Assembly: GCF_003597675.1 (NCBI RefSeq)
Contig: NZ_CP030827.1
Coordinates: 1,674,001-1,738,000 of the forward strand
Reading direction: 5' to 3'
DNA from: Neorhizobium sp. NCHU2750
GTDB taxonomy: Bacteria > Pseudomonadota > Alphaproteobacteria > Rhizobiales > Rhizobiaceae
Length of the DNA stretch: 64,000 nt
The translations under genes were made by a program, and so were the position numbers. This document shows, in pieces, positions 8,320 through 17,367 of the stretch (within the stretch, counting starts at the first letter, position 1; each line of letters starts with the position of its first letter). Below the pieces are notes generated by a model. The model worked only from the letters and a program-made list of their open reading frames with translations, was not told where the DNA came from and searched no databases.

Positions 8320-9609
8320 ATGCTCCGAAAACTCAAAATTGATCGATTTAAATCGACTCGCGATGTCGAGTTAGAGTTCGGAAGAGTGAATCTTTTTATC
8401 GGCGGGAATGGCGTCGGGAAGTCTAATCTCCTTGAAGCCATAGGCGTTGTTTCGGCATCTTTGTATCGTGGTGTGGCTGATAGTGAGCTTGCTCGAAAAG
8501 GAGTAAGGCTGACTCCCCCGGCCCTGATGAAGTCGGCGTTTAAAAAGTACGATCTGCCTAAGACGTTCAGGATCGAAGCAGACCTCGATTGCGATATCCA
8601 ATATGCAATTGAATTGGTCTCCGGTGAAAAAAACACCCATTTGCATTTTTTCTCCGAAAAATGTGAGCTTGCCGGTGCTAAAATTCTGGGGCGTAGCGGT
8701 CGCGGAGTGAATATATTTGGCAATAAGGTTTCGAATAGGAATTGGGCACCAGCGAGAAGTCTATGGGATCAGGCTAGGGTTGCATACGATTTCCCTGATG
8801 TGCTTCAGCGCGAATTCGATAGTATTTCTCGCTATGCCATTTATTCTCCTCAAACGGAATTTCTGAGAGAAATAAAATCAGGTGTAGCTGATGAACCGCC
8901 TGTAGGGCTTCACGGTGAAGGCTTGAGTGCTGCCGTGAGTTCTTTGCTGGCTCAGATAGCGCGTGAGAGAACGCGCCCGAGGTCAGCTAACAGCAAATCT
9001 GACTACGACGATTTTAGCTTGCTTGGCGATGCTCTTTCTCTGGTAGGGCTTCCTAACTGGGTAAACGCAGTTAGAGTGGGAGAGGTGGACCCACACCTAA
9101 AATCGCGAGAACTGGCCACTTATGATGGGAAAATTGTCTACTTTATTGATAGATATATGCACGAGAAAAGAAATACGCTGTCAGCTTATGATAGCAGCGA
9201 AGGGACGTTATTTCTTTTATTTATGAGCGTTTTGCTCGGGCATGATGAGGCGCCCAAAATATTCGCCCTTGATAACGTCGATAGTGCATTGAACCCAGCC
9301 GTCACCAAACTTCTTCTTGAGAAGATAATTCTCATAACTGCGCGGCGAGCGGAGAAGCAATTGAAGAGAGGTGCAGATCAGGTGTTTCTGACTAGCCACA
9401 ATCCAACAGCACTTGATGCCTTCGACCTTTTCGACGATGAACAGCGGGTATTCGTTATTTTTCGCAATAAAGAGGGGCATACTCAAGCCAAAAGACTTAA
9501 GCCCAACGCTGGCTGGACCCGCGAGCAATGGGCGGAGCATTTCAGCGGGAAAAAATTGAGTCAGCTTTGGATTGATGGCGAAATTTCCGGTGCTTTAGGT
9601 GGTATCTGA
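8320..9609 (+). CDS. AAA/SMC-type ATPase (AAA_15/AAA_21, RecF/OLD-like), putative defence ATPase
   Basis: A 429-residue cytoplasmic ATPase. Walker A is GGNGVGKSN (residues ~28-36) in the RecF/SMC context FGRVNLFIGG...LLEAIG. The ABC-like signature is SSEGTLFLL (~292-300), the Walker B strand is KIFALDN (~313-319), and a switch histidine lies in TSHNP (~358-362). Normally an Asp-Glu pair ends Walker B; here it is Asp318-Asn319. Such ATPases drive OLD, PARIS, Gabija and retron-linked defence. The next gene starts 10 bp downstream and encodes a TOPRIM-like partner, so the two form an operon. The gene is AT-richer than its surroundings (47% GC in the 60 bases from 8641) and uses ATA, AGA and TTA-type codons, indicating horizontal transfer. 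The defence role is inferred. Confidence 0.85.
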   Translation: MLRKLKIDRFKSTRDVELEFGRVNLFIGGNGVGKSNLLEAIGVVSASLYRGVADSELARKGVRLTPPALMKSAFKKYDLPKTFRIEADLDCDIQYAIELVSGEKNTHLHFFSEKCELAGAKILGRSGRGVNIFGNKVSNRNWAPARSLWDQARVAYDFPDVLQREFDSISRYAIYSPQTEFLREIKSGVADEPPVGLHGEGLSAAVSSLLAQIARERTRPRSANSKSDYDDFSLLGDALSLVGLPNWVNAVRVGEVDPHLKSRELATYDGKIVYFIDRYMHEKRNTLSAYDSSEGTLFLLFMSVLLGHDEAPKIFALDNVDSALNPAVTKLLLEKIILITARRAEKQLKRGADQVFLTSHNPTALDAFDLFDDEQRVFVIFRNKEGHTQAKRLKPNAGWTREQWAEHFSGKKLSQLWIDGEISGALGGI

Positions 9610-9619
9610 GGTTCTCTAA

Positions 9620-10345
9620 ATGCGTATTGGTGTAGTTTGTGAAGGCCCCACTGATTTTTTTGCAATAAAATATTTTCTAGGTGCTGTACTGCGGAAGGAA
9701 GGGCGCGAAGTAGATTTTATAGATCTTCAGCCATCCATGGATGCGACGTCACCGAAAGCCGGATGGGGAAATATTGAGAGGTGGCTGGCAGCAAATACGC
9801 CACAGAGCCGATCTAAGAGATATTTTTCAGGCGGAATATTCGCAGACGATTTGGATGCAAAGGCTTGCGATTTCATCATCGTTCAAATGGACTGCGATCA
9901 TTTGGAACATGAGGCATTTACGGTGTTTAATCAGGAGAAATATGGGATAAATTACGGAAAGCTGCCCGACTTAGATGCTCAATATAATATGGTAGAGAAA
10001 ATATTGGGTGAGTGGTGTGGTCTGTCGGCGCTTACAAGCGCTGACGCAAATCGACATGTTTTGACACCTGCGCAACAAAGTACAGAATCTTGGTGTATCG
10101 CAGCTTACAGCCATTTACTGACTGACCCTGATTTGCTGGAGGGGCAAGATTTGATTGATAGGTTCATGACAATTCTTCATGAATCGGAGGGTCGTTTATT
10201 ACCTGCCAGTGGTTTCTCTGAAGTCGATAAATCTATCAAACGCCGAGAGAAATTCTGCAAAAAGCATGCCGCCAATTGTACTACTTACATAACCAGGTCG
10301 AACTCATTCGTTCGCACGGTTGAAAAAACTATTGCAGCTATGTGA
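9620..10345 (+). CDS. TOPRIM-like (DUF4276-type) protein, putative nuclease partner of the ATPase
   Basis: A 241-residue protein. It opens with RIGVVCEGPTDFFAIKYFL, the TOPRIM-style strand with invariant Glu8 and a following Asp12, and has the DxD motif at Asp91-Cys92-Asp93 in FIIVQMDCDH. A later STESWCIAA (Glu156) resembles the ExW segment of DUF4276 proteins, which often sit beside AAA ATPases. The C-terminus is basic (KSIKRREKFCKKH). TOPRIM domains in OLD, PARIS AriB and Gabija cut nucleic acid using the Glu and DxD metal site; all three acidic residues are present. It follows the ATPase gene after 10 bp, with a TGAGG ribosome site overlapping the upstream stop. Low GC and odd codon use are shared with the ATPase gene. 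Confidence 0.75.
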   Translation: MRIGVVCEGPTDFFAIKYFLGAVLRKEGREVDFIDLQPSMDATSPKAGWGNIERWLAANTPQSRSKRYFSGGIFADDLDAKACDFIIVQMDCDHLEHEAFTVFNQEKYGINYGKLPDLDAQYNMVEKILGEWCGLSALTSADANRHVLTPAQQSTESWCIAAYSHLLTDPDLLEGQDLIDRFMTILHESEGRLLPASGFSEVDKSIKRREKFCKKHAANCTTYITRSNSFVRTVEKTIAAM

Positions 10346-10442
10346 CTGCTTAGTAAGGGATAATTTCCTATATATTGATCGAAGTATTTTTCCTTCGGGC
10401 AGCAAAACGGTAAATTGTTGTCGTATTGTTGATTCTATCTTC

Positions 10443-13400
10443 TCACTGCCCCGGCCGCCCGGTCTTCCCCTTCGTCCGTCCTTTGCGTCTCTGCTCACCA
10501 GCATCCTCGTAGCTTCCGGCGCCGATCTTGCCGCGCACCACCGGGCGCGGGTCGTCCCTGTCCGGCGAGCCCCGTTCGGGCTGGCTTTCCAGAAGCGGTG
10601 AAAAACGTTTGCCGGGTTCGGTTGTCGGCTTGTCGGGAAGCTTGCCCGTAACCGGTTTTTCCGTGCGGCCGACGGTCATTTCGTCGAGCGTGTTCTTGCG
10701 GAAAAGAGGCCGCGCCGTGTCGGTGCCCGGGCCCATGTCGTCGAGCGAGGGTTTGGCGAAATAGGAGGCCTGCTCCGTTTCACCCCTCACCAAGTTCGCC
10801 GAACCACTCGGCTGCGCCTCGCGGGGCGAACTATCCTCTCCCGCAAGGGGAGAGGAAGACCCGCGGCGACCGCCCGAACCACTCTTGCCTCGGCCGCCTT
10901 CCTGTCCCTTCGCCTCGTCCCGTGCAATCGGATCGTCCATCGTCGCCAGTTCGGCGGCCTTGAGGCGCTTGATTTCGTCGCGCAGGCGGGCGGCTTTTTC
11001 GAAGTCGAGATCGGCTGCGGCGTCGCGCATCGATTTTTCCAGCGCGTTGAGATGTGCCTGGAGATTGTTGCCGACCAGATGGCCGCCATCGGCAAAGCCC
11101 TTGCCGCTGGCGCCGGAAATGTCGGCGCGCACATGGTCGCGCTCGTAGACACTGTCGAGAATGTCGGAAATCCGCGCCTTCACCGATTCCGGCGTGATGC
11201 CGTGTTCGGTATTATAGGCCATCTGCTTTTCGCGGCGGCGGGTGGTTTCCTCCATCGCCCGTTTCATCGAGCCGGTGATATTGTCGGCATAAAGGATGAC
11301 CTTTCCATCGACATTGCGCGCCGCGCGTCCGATGGTCTGGATCAGCGATGTCTCCGACCGGAGAAAACCTTCCTTGTCGGCATCGAGAATGGCGACGAAG
11401 CCGCATTCGGGAATGTCGAGGCCTTCGCGCAACAGGTTGATGCCGACCAGCACGTCGAAGGCGCCGAGCCGCAGGTCGCGGATGATCTCGATGCGTTCCA
11501 GCGTGTCGATATCCGAGTGCATGTAGCGCACGCGCACACCCTGTTCATGCAGGTATTCGGTCAGGTCCTCCGCCATCCGCTTGGTCAGCACGGTGCAGAG
11601 CGTGCGATAGCCCCTGGCCGCCGTCTCGCGGATTTCGCCGAGCACGTCGTCGACCTGGCTGCGGGCGGACCGCACTTCCACCGGCGGATCGATGAGGCCG
11701 GTCGGGCGGATCACCTGTTCGGCGAAGACGCCGCCGGATTCCTCCATTTCCCAATTGCCGGGCGTCGCCGAGACGGAGACGGTCTGCGGTCGCATCGCGT
11801 CCCATTCCTCGAAACGCAGCGGCCGGTTGTCCATGCAGGAGGGCAGGCGGAAACCGTATTCGGCCAGCGTCGCCTTGCGGCGGAAGTCGCCGCGATACAT
11901 GCCGCCGATCTGCGGGATGGTGACATGGCTTTCGTCGATGAAGACCAGCGCATTGTCGGGGATATATTCGAACAGGGTCGGCGGCGGCTCGCCCGGCTTG
12001 CGGCCGGTGAGATAGCGCGAATAGTTCTCGATGCCAGCGCAGGAGCCGGTCGCCTCCATCATCTCCACATCATAGCGGGTGCGCTGTTCCAGCCGCTGGG
12101 CTTCCAGCAGGCGGCCGGCCTTTTCCAGCTCGGCGAGGCGGATCTTCAGCTCTTCCTTGATCGACTTGATCGCCCCGTTCAGCGTCGGGCGCGGCGTCAC
12201 ATAGTGCGAATTGGCGTAGATCTTGACCGATTTCAGGTCGCCGGTCTTGGCGCCGGTCAGCGGGTCGAATTCGGTGATCGCGTCGATCTCGTCGCCGAAC
12301 ATCGAGATCCGCCAGGCGGCATCTTCAAGGTGGGCGGGGAAGATCTCGATCGTGTCGCCACGGACCCGGAACGAGCCGCGGACGAAATTGATGTCCTGCC
12401 GCTTGTATTGCTGGGCGACGAGGTCGGCGAGCAGCTGGCGCTGGTCCAGCCCGTCACCGACCGTCATCTGGAAGGTCATCGCCGTATAGGTCTCGACCGA
12501 GCCGATACCGTAGATGCAGGAAACCGAGGCGACGATGATGCAGTCGTCGCGCTCCAGGATGGCGCGGGTGGCGGCGTGGCGCATCCGGTCGATCTGTTCG
12601 TTGATCGAACTTTCCTTCTCGATGAACGTGTCGGAGCGCGGCACATAGGCTTCCGGCTGGTAATAGTCGTAGTAGGAGACGAAATATTCCACCGCATTAT
12701 TGGGGAAGAAATTCTTGAACTCGGAATAGAGCTGCGCCGCGAGCGTCTTGTTGGGGGCGAGGATGACGGCCGGACGCTGCGTCGCCTCGATCACCTTGGC
12801 CATGGTGAAGGTCTTGCCCGAGCCGGTGACGCCGAGCAGGACCTGGCTGCGGTCGCCGGAATTCAGCCCCTCGACCAGATCGGCAATCGCCGTCGGCTGG
12901 TCGCCCGAGGGCTTGTAGTCGGTGACCATCTCGATGGCGATGCCGCCCTCGGACTTTGCCGGGCGTTCCGGCCGATGCGGCGTCCAGATCTCGCCGTTCT
13001 TGAACAGCGGATTGCCGCTCTCGATCAGCTTCGACAGCGCATCGACCGTGGCCGTGACGGCGCCCGGCGCAAGCGACTGGGCGTCCTCCAGCGAAATGTC
13101 GAGGCCGGCGACCGGATTGAGGCCGGCGGCAGCGCGCGTCTTCGGGTCGGAGGACGCACCGATCGACACGCCGCGGGCCGTCTTCGATGCGGTGGTGTTC
13201 TTCGCTGTCTTCGGGGCGCTCTTGCCGCCGGATTTGCCCGCGGCCTTCCTGGCTTCCTCCGCCTCGCGGATCGCCTGCTCGCGTGCCGCGATCTCGATCT
13301 TCTTGCGGTGCTTGCCCGCCTTGGAGGCGATCTCGCGTTGGGTCTCGATGCCGGACGCTTCCGCCTCCGCCTCGAGCTGCTTCACCCAGTCGGAAACGCT

Positions 13401-13493
13401 ACCCTCGAGCGGGGCACCTTCGAAAGCTGACTGGGGAGCTTCCTCGAAACCGTTGGCGGGCGAGGGGGCGGATTTTTTCGGGGATCTGGCCAT
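10443..13493 (-). CDS. uvrB: Excinuclease ABC subunit B (UvrB), rhizobial long form
   Basis: A 1016-residue UvrB, the helicase-like damage-verification subunit of nucleotide excision repair that works with UvrA and UvrC. Residues ~1-188 form a Lys/Ala-rich low-complexity extension. The core starts at [11 protein letters not shown] and carries Walker [13 protein letters not shown] (~221), the beta-hairpin [12 protein letters not shown], Walker B FIDESH, and helicase motif [11 protein letters not shown]. The UVR domain for UvrC contact ([17 protein letters not shown]) lies near residue 830. The last ~170 residues are a disordered tail, of which ~875-903 derive from a palindromic repeat inserted in frame. 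E. coli UvrB is about 670 residues; extended termini are usual in rhizobia. Confidence 0.97.
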   Translation of the reverse strand: MARSPKKSAPSPANGFEEAPQSAFEGAPLEGSVSDWVKQLEAEAEASGIETQREIASKAGKHRKKIEIAAREQAIREAEEARKAAGKSGGKSAPKTAKNTTASKTARGVSIGASSDPKTRAAAGLNPVAGLDISLEDAQSLAPGAVTATVDALSKLIESGNPLFKNGEIWTPHRPERPAKSEGGIAIEMVTDYKPSGDQPTAIADLVEGLNSGDRSQVLLGVTGSGKTFTMAKVIEATQRPAVILAPNKTLAAQLYSEFKNFFPNNAVEYFVSYYDYYQPEAYVPRSDTFIEKESSINEQIDRMRHAATRAILERDDCIIVASVSCIYGIGSVETYTAMTFQMTVGDGLDQRQLLADLVAQQYKRQDINFVRGSFRVRGDTIEIFPAHLEDAAWRISMFGDEIDAITEFDPLTGAKTGDLKSVKIYANSHYVTPRPTLNGAIKSIKEELKIRLAELEKAGRLLEAQRLEQRTRYDVEMMEATGSCAGIENYSRYLTGRKPGEPPPTLFEYIPDNALVFIDESHVTIPQIGGMYRGDFRRKATLAEYGFRLPSCMDNRPLRFEEWDAMRPQTVSVSATPGNWEMEESGGVFAEQVIRPTGLIDPPVEVRSARSQVDDVLGEIRETAARGYRTLCTVLTKRMAEDLTEYLHEQGVRVRYMHSDIDTLERIEIIRDLRLGAFDVLVGINLLREGLDIPECGFVAILDADKEGFLRSETSLIQTIGRAARNVDGKVILYADNITGSMKRAMEETTRRREKQMAYNTEHGITPESVKARISDILDSVYERDHVRADISGASGKGFADGGHLVGNNLQAHLNALEKSMRDAAADLDFEKAARLRDEIKRLKAAELATMDDPIARDEAKGQEGGRGKSGSGGRRGSSSPLAGEDSSPREAQPSGSANLVRGETEQASYFAKPSLDDMGPGTDTARPLFRKNTLDEMTVGRTEKPVTGKLPDKPTTEPGKRFSPLLESQPERGSPDRDDPRPVVRGKIGAGSYEDAGEQRRKGRTKGKTGRPGQ
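10785..10870. repeat. Palindromic repeat element inserted in frame within uvrB
   Basis: A repeat with the core CTCTCCCGCAAGGGGAGAG (about 10836-10854) and flanks typical of rhizobial intergenic elements (CACCAAGTTCGCCGAACCA, CTCGCGGGGCGAA) lies inside the uvrB tail. Read in the uvrB frame it encodes [19 protein letters not shown] and following residues without a stop. It resembles the intergenic repeat at 6690-6830. Confidence 0.7.
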
Positions 13494-13600
13494 CGCCGGA
13501 ATATGGAGAGAGTCACGCCGGAAGTGAAGAGGGTGGCGGCGAAAAACGAGTACAAAAGGGAAACGTTGTCCGCCTCAATGTCCTGCTGTCCGCAGTCCCC

Positions 13601-15586
13601 TCACGCCGCCGGCGTCAGCACCCGTGTCACCAGCCAGCCGGCGATCGCCTCGACCGGCATCGGGCGGCCGAGGAAATAGCCCTGCGCGGCCGGGCAGCCG
13701 AGATTGCGCAGCGTCGCGGCCTCTTCCGCCGTCTCGACGCCTTCCGCCACGATATCCATCGACAACGCCTTGCCGAGGCCCGCCATGGCGCCGACGATCT
13801 CCTGGTTCTGGAAGCTCGTCTCGATGCCGGTGACGAAGCGCCGGTCGAGCTTCAGCCGGTCCACCTTCAGCGTCACCAGATAGGCGAGCGACGAATGCCC
13901 TGCACCGAAATCGTCGACCGCCAGCTTGTAGCCGGAGCGCTCGATATGTTTCAGCTGCTGGCCCGCCACCAGCGTGTCGAGGATCGCCTCTTCGGTGATC
14001 TCGATCTCGAACAGGCCGGGCTCGATGCCATGCGCGCGGGTGATGCGGTCGAGCGTGTCGGCGACCGAATAGAGCTCGAATTCGCGCGGCGACACGTTGA
14101 CCGCAACCGTCGCCCCGGCCAGCCCGAGCGAGGGCAGGGTGGTGAGCAGCCGGCAGGCGCTGGTGGCGACGCTCGCCGTCAGCGCCTCGGAAAGATTGGT
14201 CGAATGGGCGGCCGAGACGATGTCGGGAGGCGCGATGGCGCCGAGCACCGGATGCTGCCAGCGCACCAGCGTCTCGAAGCCGATCACCCTGCCGCCGTGA
14301 AGCTCCACCTGCGGCTGGAAGAACACGGTCACGGCGCCGGAAGCGATCGCCTCACCGAGATCCTGCTCGATCCGTCTCTGCCGGTCGGCACTCGCCTTCA
14401 GCGACGGGTCGAATTCCCGCCACAGCCCGCGGCCCTCGTCCTTGGCGCGGTAGAGCGCCATGTCGGCCGAAACGAACAGGTCGGCCGCCGTGTCCGCATG
14501 TTCGGGCCAGACCCCGATCCCGGCCGATACGCCGGAAGCGACCGATCGGCCCTGGATCAGAAACGCCTCCCGGCAACGCTCGATGATGCGTCCCGCCAGC
14601 CGCCGCGCCTCGGTTCCGGCCGAAGCGCCGCCGATCAGGATGGCAAATTCGTCGCCGCCGAGCCGGGCGATGAAACCGTCATCGCCGACCGCCTCGCGCA
14701 GCCGGCGGCTCGCCTGCAACAGCAATTCGTCGCCGGCAAAATGGCCGAACGTGTCGTTGATCGTCTTGAACCGGTCGAGGTCGAGGATCAGCAGCGCAAA
14801 CCGTTCCTGCTTCCTGCGGGCAAGGTCGATGCCGCGCTGCAGGGCCACGTTGAAAGCAGCGCGATTGGCGAGCCCCGTCAGCGGATCGCGATTGGCGAGG
14901 ATTTCGAGGCTTTCATTCGCTTGCAGGATATCGGCATTGGCGCGACCGAGCGATTGCGCCAGCGCCGTTGCGCGCACCTGTGCCTCGATATTGCCGATCA
15001 CGATCGCCTGGCCGTTCATGCTGCTCTTGTAGAGCACCAGCGTCAGCGCCAGCACATTGAGAGCCAGCAGATGCCCGCCGGTCTCCTCGCTCATCAACAG
15101 CGTGATCACCACGGCGAGATGAACGGGAAAGGCAAAGGCGAGCGCCGTGATCGCATGGCCGGTGCCGAGCAGAACCGCACCGGTCGCCATGCCGCACATC
15201 AGGATATAGATCCCGCCATCGACGCCCAGCGCGTGAAAATCTGGCAGCATGAAGGGCAGTGCACCCCAGGCAATGCCGCTGACAAGCGCGCCCGTGGTCA
15301 TCAGCCGCAGACAGAAATGCGGCTCCGACCGGTCGAGCCCGCGTCTTTTCGCCACCGTGCCGACGATGACGCGGGCGGCGATCGTGGCGAGCGTCAGCGC
15401 GAACCAGAGCAAGGCCGGCTGCGTGATGCCGCGGCTGATCGCGCTCATCAAAAGGGCCGAGAAGGATACGGCGGCATTCACCGTCAGCGTCGTCGGCAGC
15501 CGCTCAAGCGTCGCCGCAGCCTGCGCCTGCTTCACCGCAAGCGCCAGCCTCGGGCCGTTCATGTTGCTTGTCGAATCTGCCTGCAT
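13601..15586 (-). CDS. Membrane GGDEF-EAL protein (EAL motif reads ETL)
   Basis: A 661-residue inner-membrane c-di-GMP protein. Several hydrophobic helices between ~35 and ~190 form an unrecognised membrane sensor. A short linker helix follows, then GGDEF with DPLTGLANRAAF (~234) and intact RLGGDEF (~308-314). The EAL domain reads GFETLVRW at ~436-443, so the signature is Glu-Thr-Leu, but the first Glu is kept and other metal and catalytic positions (VNVSPREFE, EITEEAI, DDFGAGHSS, AEGVET) are present. It may therefore be bifunctional. No RxxD inhibitory site precedes GGDEF. It lies downstream of uvrB's start on the same strand, with a 107-bp gap. Confidence 0.92.
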   Translation of the reverse strand: MQADSTSNMNGPRLALAVKQAQAAATLERLPTTLTVNAAVSFSALLMSAISRGITQPALLWFALTLATIAARVIVGTVAKRRGLDRSEPHFCLRLMTTGALVSGIAWGALPFMLPDFHALGVDGGIYILMCGMATGAVLLGTGHAITALAFAFPVHLAVVITLLMSEETGGHLLALNVLALTLVLYKSSMNGQAIVIGNIEAQVRATALAQSLGRANADILQANESLEILANRDPLTGLANRAAFNVALQRGIDLARRKQERFALLILDLDRFKTINDTFGHFAGDELLLQASRRLREAVGDDGFIARLGGDEFAILIGGASAGTEARRLAGRIIERCREAFLIQGRSVASGVSAGIGVWPEHADTAADLFVSADMALYRAKDEGRGLWREFDPSLKASADRQRRIEQDLGEAIASGAVTVFFQPQVELHGGRVIGFETLVRWQHPVLGAIAPPDIVSAAHSTNLSEALTASVATSACRLLTTLPSLGLAGATVAVNVSPREFELYSVADTLDRITRAHGIEPGLFEIEITEEAILDTLVAGQQLKHIERSGYKLAVDDFGAGHSSLAYLVTLKVDRLKLDRRFVTGIETSFQNQEIVGAMAGLGKALSMDIVAEGVETAEEAATLRNLGCPAAQGYFLGRPMPVEAIAGWLVTRVLTPAA

Positions 15587-15890
15587 TCAGTAAGTCGCCG
15601 AATTCATGGATACTCAGATTAACATAAGATAGAGCTAATAAAAAAGTCTTTCCGACGACATGTCGAGAATGGCGGCAGCCATCCACCAGGTCCTGCACTT
15701 GTCCATTGTGGCAGGTCCAGTCGCGTTTCAGCGTGTGGCCAGAAAAATGCCGAAACTGTGACGTGTGGGAACGGGAACGATATGATCTGATAGGATTACA
15801 ATCCGTACATCTCTCTAAATCGCCACATTTTACCACCGTTTCCGCCCAACTTGTGGGTGAGGATTCAAACGATCGAAATAGGAGTAATGC
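15587..15890. other. Intergenic region between divergent genes
   Basis: About 300 bases separating the GGDEF-EAL gene (minus) from the DUF1800 operon (plus). It must hold both promoters. AT-rich tracts occur near 15625-15655 and 15780-15840; no clear operator or hairpin was recognised. Confidence 0.4.
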
Positions 15891-17363
15891 ATGGCTCTTG
15901 AACGGCCCACGCTGGCAGCGATCCGATACGGATATGGGCTTCGCGCCGGGCAGGACATGCCCGACGATGCCGATGGTCTGATCGCCCAGGTGAAGCGCGG
16001 CGTGATGATCAAGCCACGCTTTCCGCGCGAGGGCGTCGTCGGCCGCCGCGAGGCGGCCACCAAGGTCATGTCGCTCAGGGCCGCCGAAGCCAAGGCCGCG
16101 CAGGAAGGCAAGCCGAACGAGAGCATTCGCAAGGAGACCCAGCGCGAGGCGCAGCGGCTCTATCGCATCGATGCCATGTCGCGCCTGGCGCAGGCCGTGC
16201 AGTCGCGGCTCGGTTTTCACGAACGGCTGGCCAGTTTCTGGATGAACCATTTCGCCGTCAGCACGCTGAAATCCCTGCCGATGCGGATGATCGTGCCGAT
16301 GTACGAGGCCGAAGCTATCCGCCCGCGCATGGCGGGGTCTTTCTCCGATCTTCTGAAGGCCGGCATATTGCACCCGGCCATGCTGATCTATCTCGACCAG
16401 AACCAGAGCGTCGGGCCCGATTCGGTTGCCGGCCGCGAGACCGGTCGCGGCCTCAATGAAAATCTCGGCCGTGAACTGCTGGAACTGCACACGCTCGGCG
16501 CCGGCAGCGGCTACAGCCAGGACGACGTGCGGGCGGCGGCACTGATCCTGACGGGTCTGACTGTGGATAGCCGCGGCCTCGATATCGCTTATCGCTCGCG
16601 CCTGGCGCAGGCCGGTTCGGTCACCCTCCTCGGCCACGAATATCGCGACGACGAGGGCGGTAGCCAGGATCATGTCCTGATGCTCGAGGACCTAGCCGCC
16701 CGGCCGGAAACGGCGCTTCACATTTCCCGCAAGCTTGCCGCCCATTTCATCAGCGACGATCCACCGGCCGATGTCGTGGCGCAGATGGTGGCCGCCTGGC
16801 AGAAGAGCGATGGCGACCTCGTCGAGGTCTATCGCGCCATGCTCGAACATCCGCTCGCCTGGGAAAATCCGGGGCAGAAGATCAAGCAGCCGTTCGAATT
16901 CGTCGTTTCCGGTTTTCGCGCGCTCGATATGCCCGATGCCAGCCTGACGGCGCTGCTGGCCGATATGGATGGCGACGAGGATGCCGGCCCGGTGGGCAAG
17001 GCGATGCAACTGGCCGGCGATGCCAAGGCCGCCGAAATCCGCCAGCGGCGCTCCAACCAGGCCCACGCGTTGACGCTGAAGGCGCTGGGCCGCATGGGAG
17101 AGCCGGTCTGGCAGCCACCGAGCCCGGCAGGCTTTGCCGATACGGCAAGCGCCTGGCTGGCGCCGGGCCAACTCGGCGAGCGCATCGCCTGGGCGCGGCT
17201 TGCGGCGCGCACCCTCGCGGCAAGGCTGGAGCCCGCCGATTTTCTCGATGCCGCACTTGCCGATGCCGCAACGCCGGAAACCCGTGACGTCATCTCGCAG
17301 GCGCCGAGCCGGCTGCATGGGCTGACGATGGTGCTGGCATCCGCCGAGTTCAACAGGAGGTAG
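15891..17363 (+). CDS. DUF1800 domain protein
   Basis: A 490-residue protein of the DUF1800 family, a large helical family of unknown biochemistry almost always encoded beside a DUF1501 partner, as here. Visible features are RLGFHERLASFWMNHFAVS, the conserved GLNENLGRELLELHTLG stretch, and HISRKLAAHFISDDPP. No signal peptide is evident at this start (MALERPTLAAIRYGYGLR), which matches the family's own N-terminus. It is the first gene of a two-gene operon; the DUF1501 gene begins 4 bp after its stop. The DUF1800/DUF1501 pairing suggests a shared envelope-associated function. Confidence 0.92.
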   Translation: MALERPTLAAIRYGYGLRAGQDMPDDADGLIAQVKRGVMIKPRFPREGVVGRREAATKVMSLRAAEAKAAQEGKPNESIRKETQREAQRLYRIDAMSRLAQAVQSRLGFHERLASFWMNHFAVSTLKSLPMRMIVPMYEAEAIRPRMAGSFSDLLKAGILHPAMLIYLDQNQSVGPDSVAGRETGRGLNENLGRELLELHTLGAGSGYSQDDVRAAALILTGLTVDSRGLDIAYRSRLAQAGSVTLLGHEYRDDEGGSQDHVLMLEDLAARPETALHISRKLAAHFISDDPPADVVAQMVAAWQKSDGDLVEVYRAMLEHPLAWENPGQKIKQPFEFVVSGFRALDMPDASLTALLADMDGDEDAGPVGKAMQLAGDAKAAEIRQRRSNQAHALTLKALGRMGEPVWQPPSPAGFADTASAWLAPGQLGERIAWARLAARTLAARLEPADFLDAALADAATPETRDVISQAPSRLHGLTMVLASAEFNRR

Positions 17364-17367
17364 GTCG

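Noticed and set aside
11052..13430. Long plus-strand open frame of ~790 codons opposite uvrB
   Set aside because: It is antisense to a confidently identified gene, is Arg/Gly/Asp-rich without motifs, and arises from high-GC third-position bias.
13187..15622. Long plus-strand frame opposite the second GGDEF-EAL gene
   Set aside because: Same reason: high-GC antisense artefact; no domain recognised.
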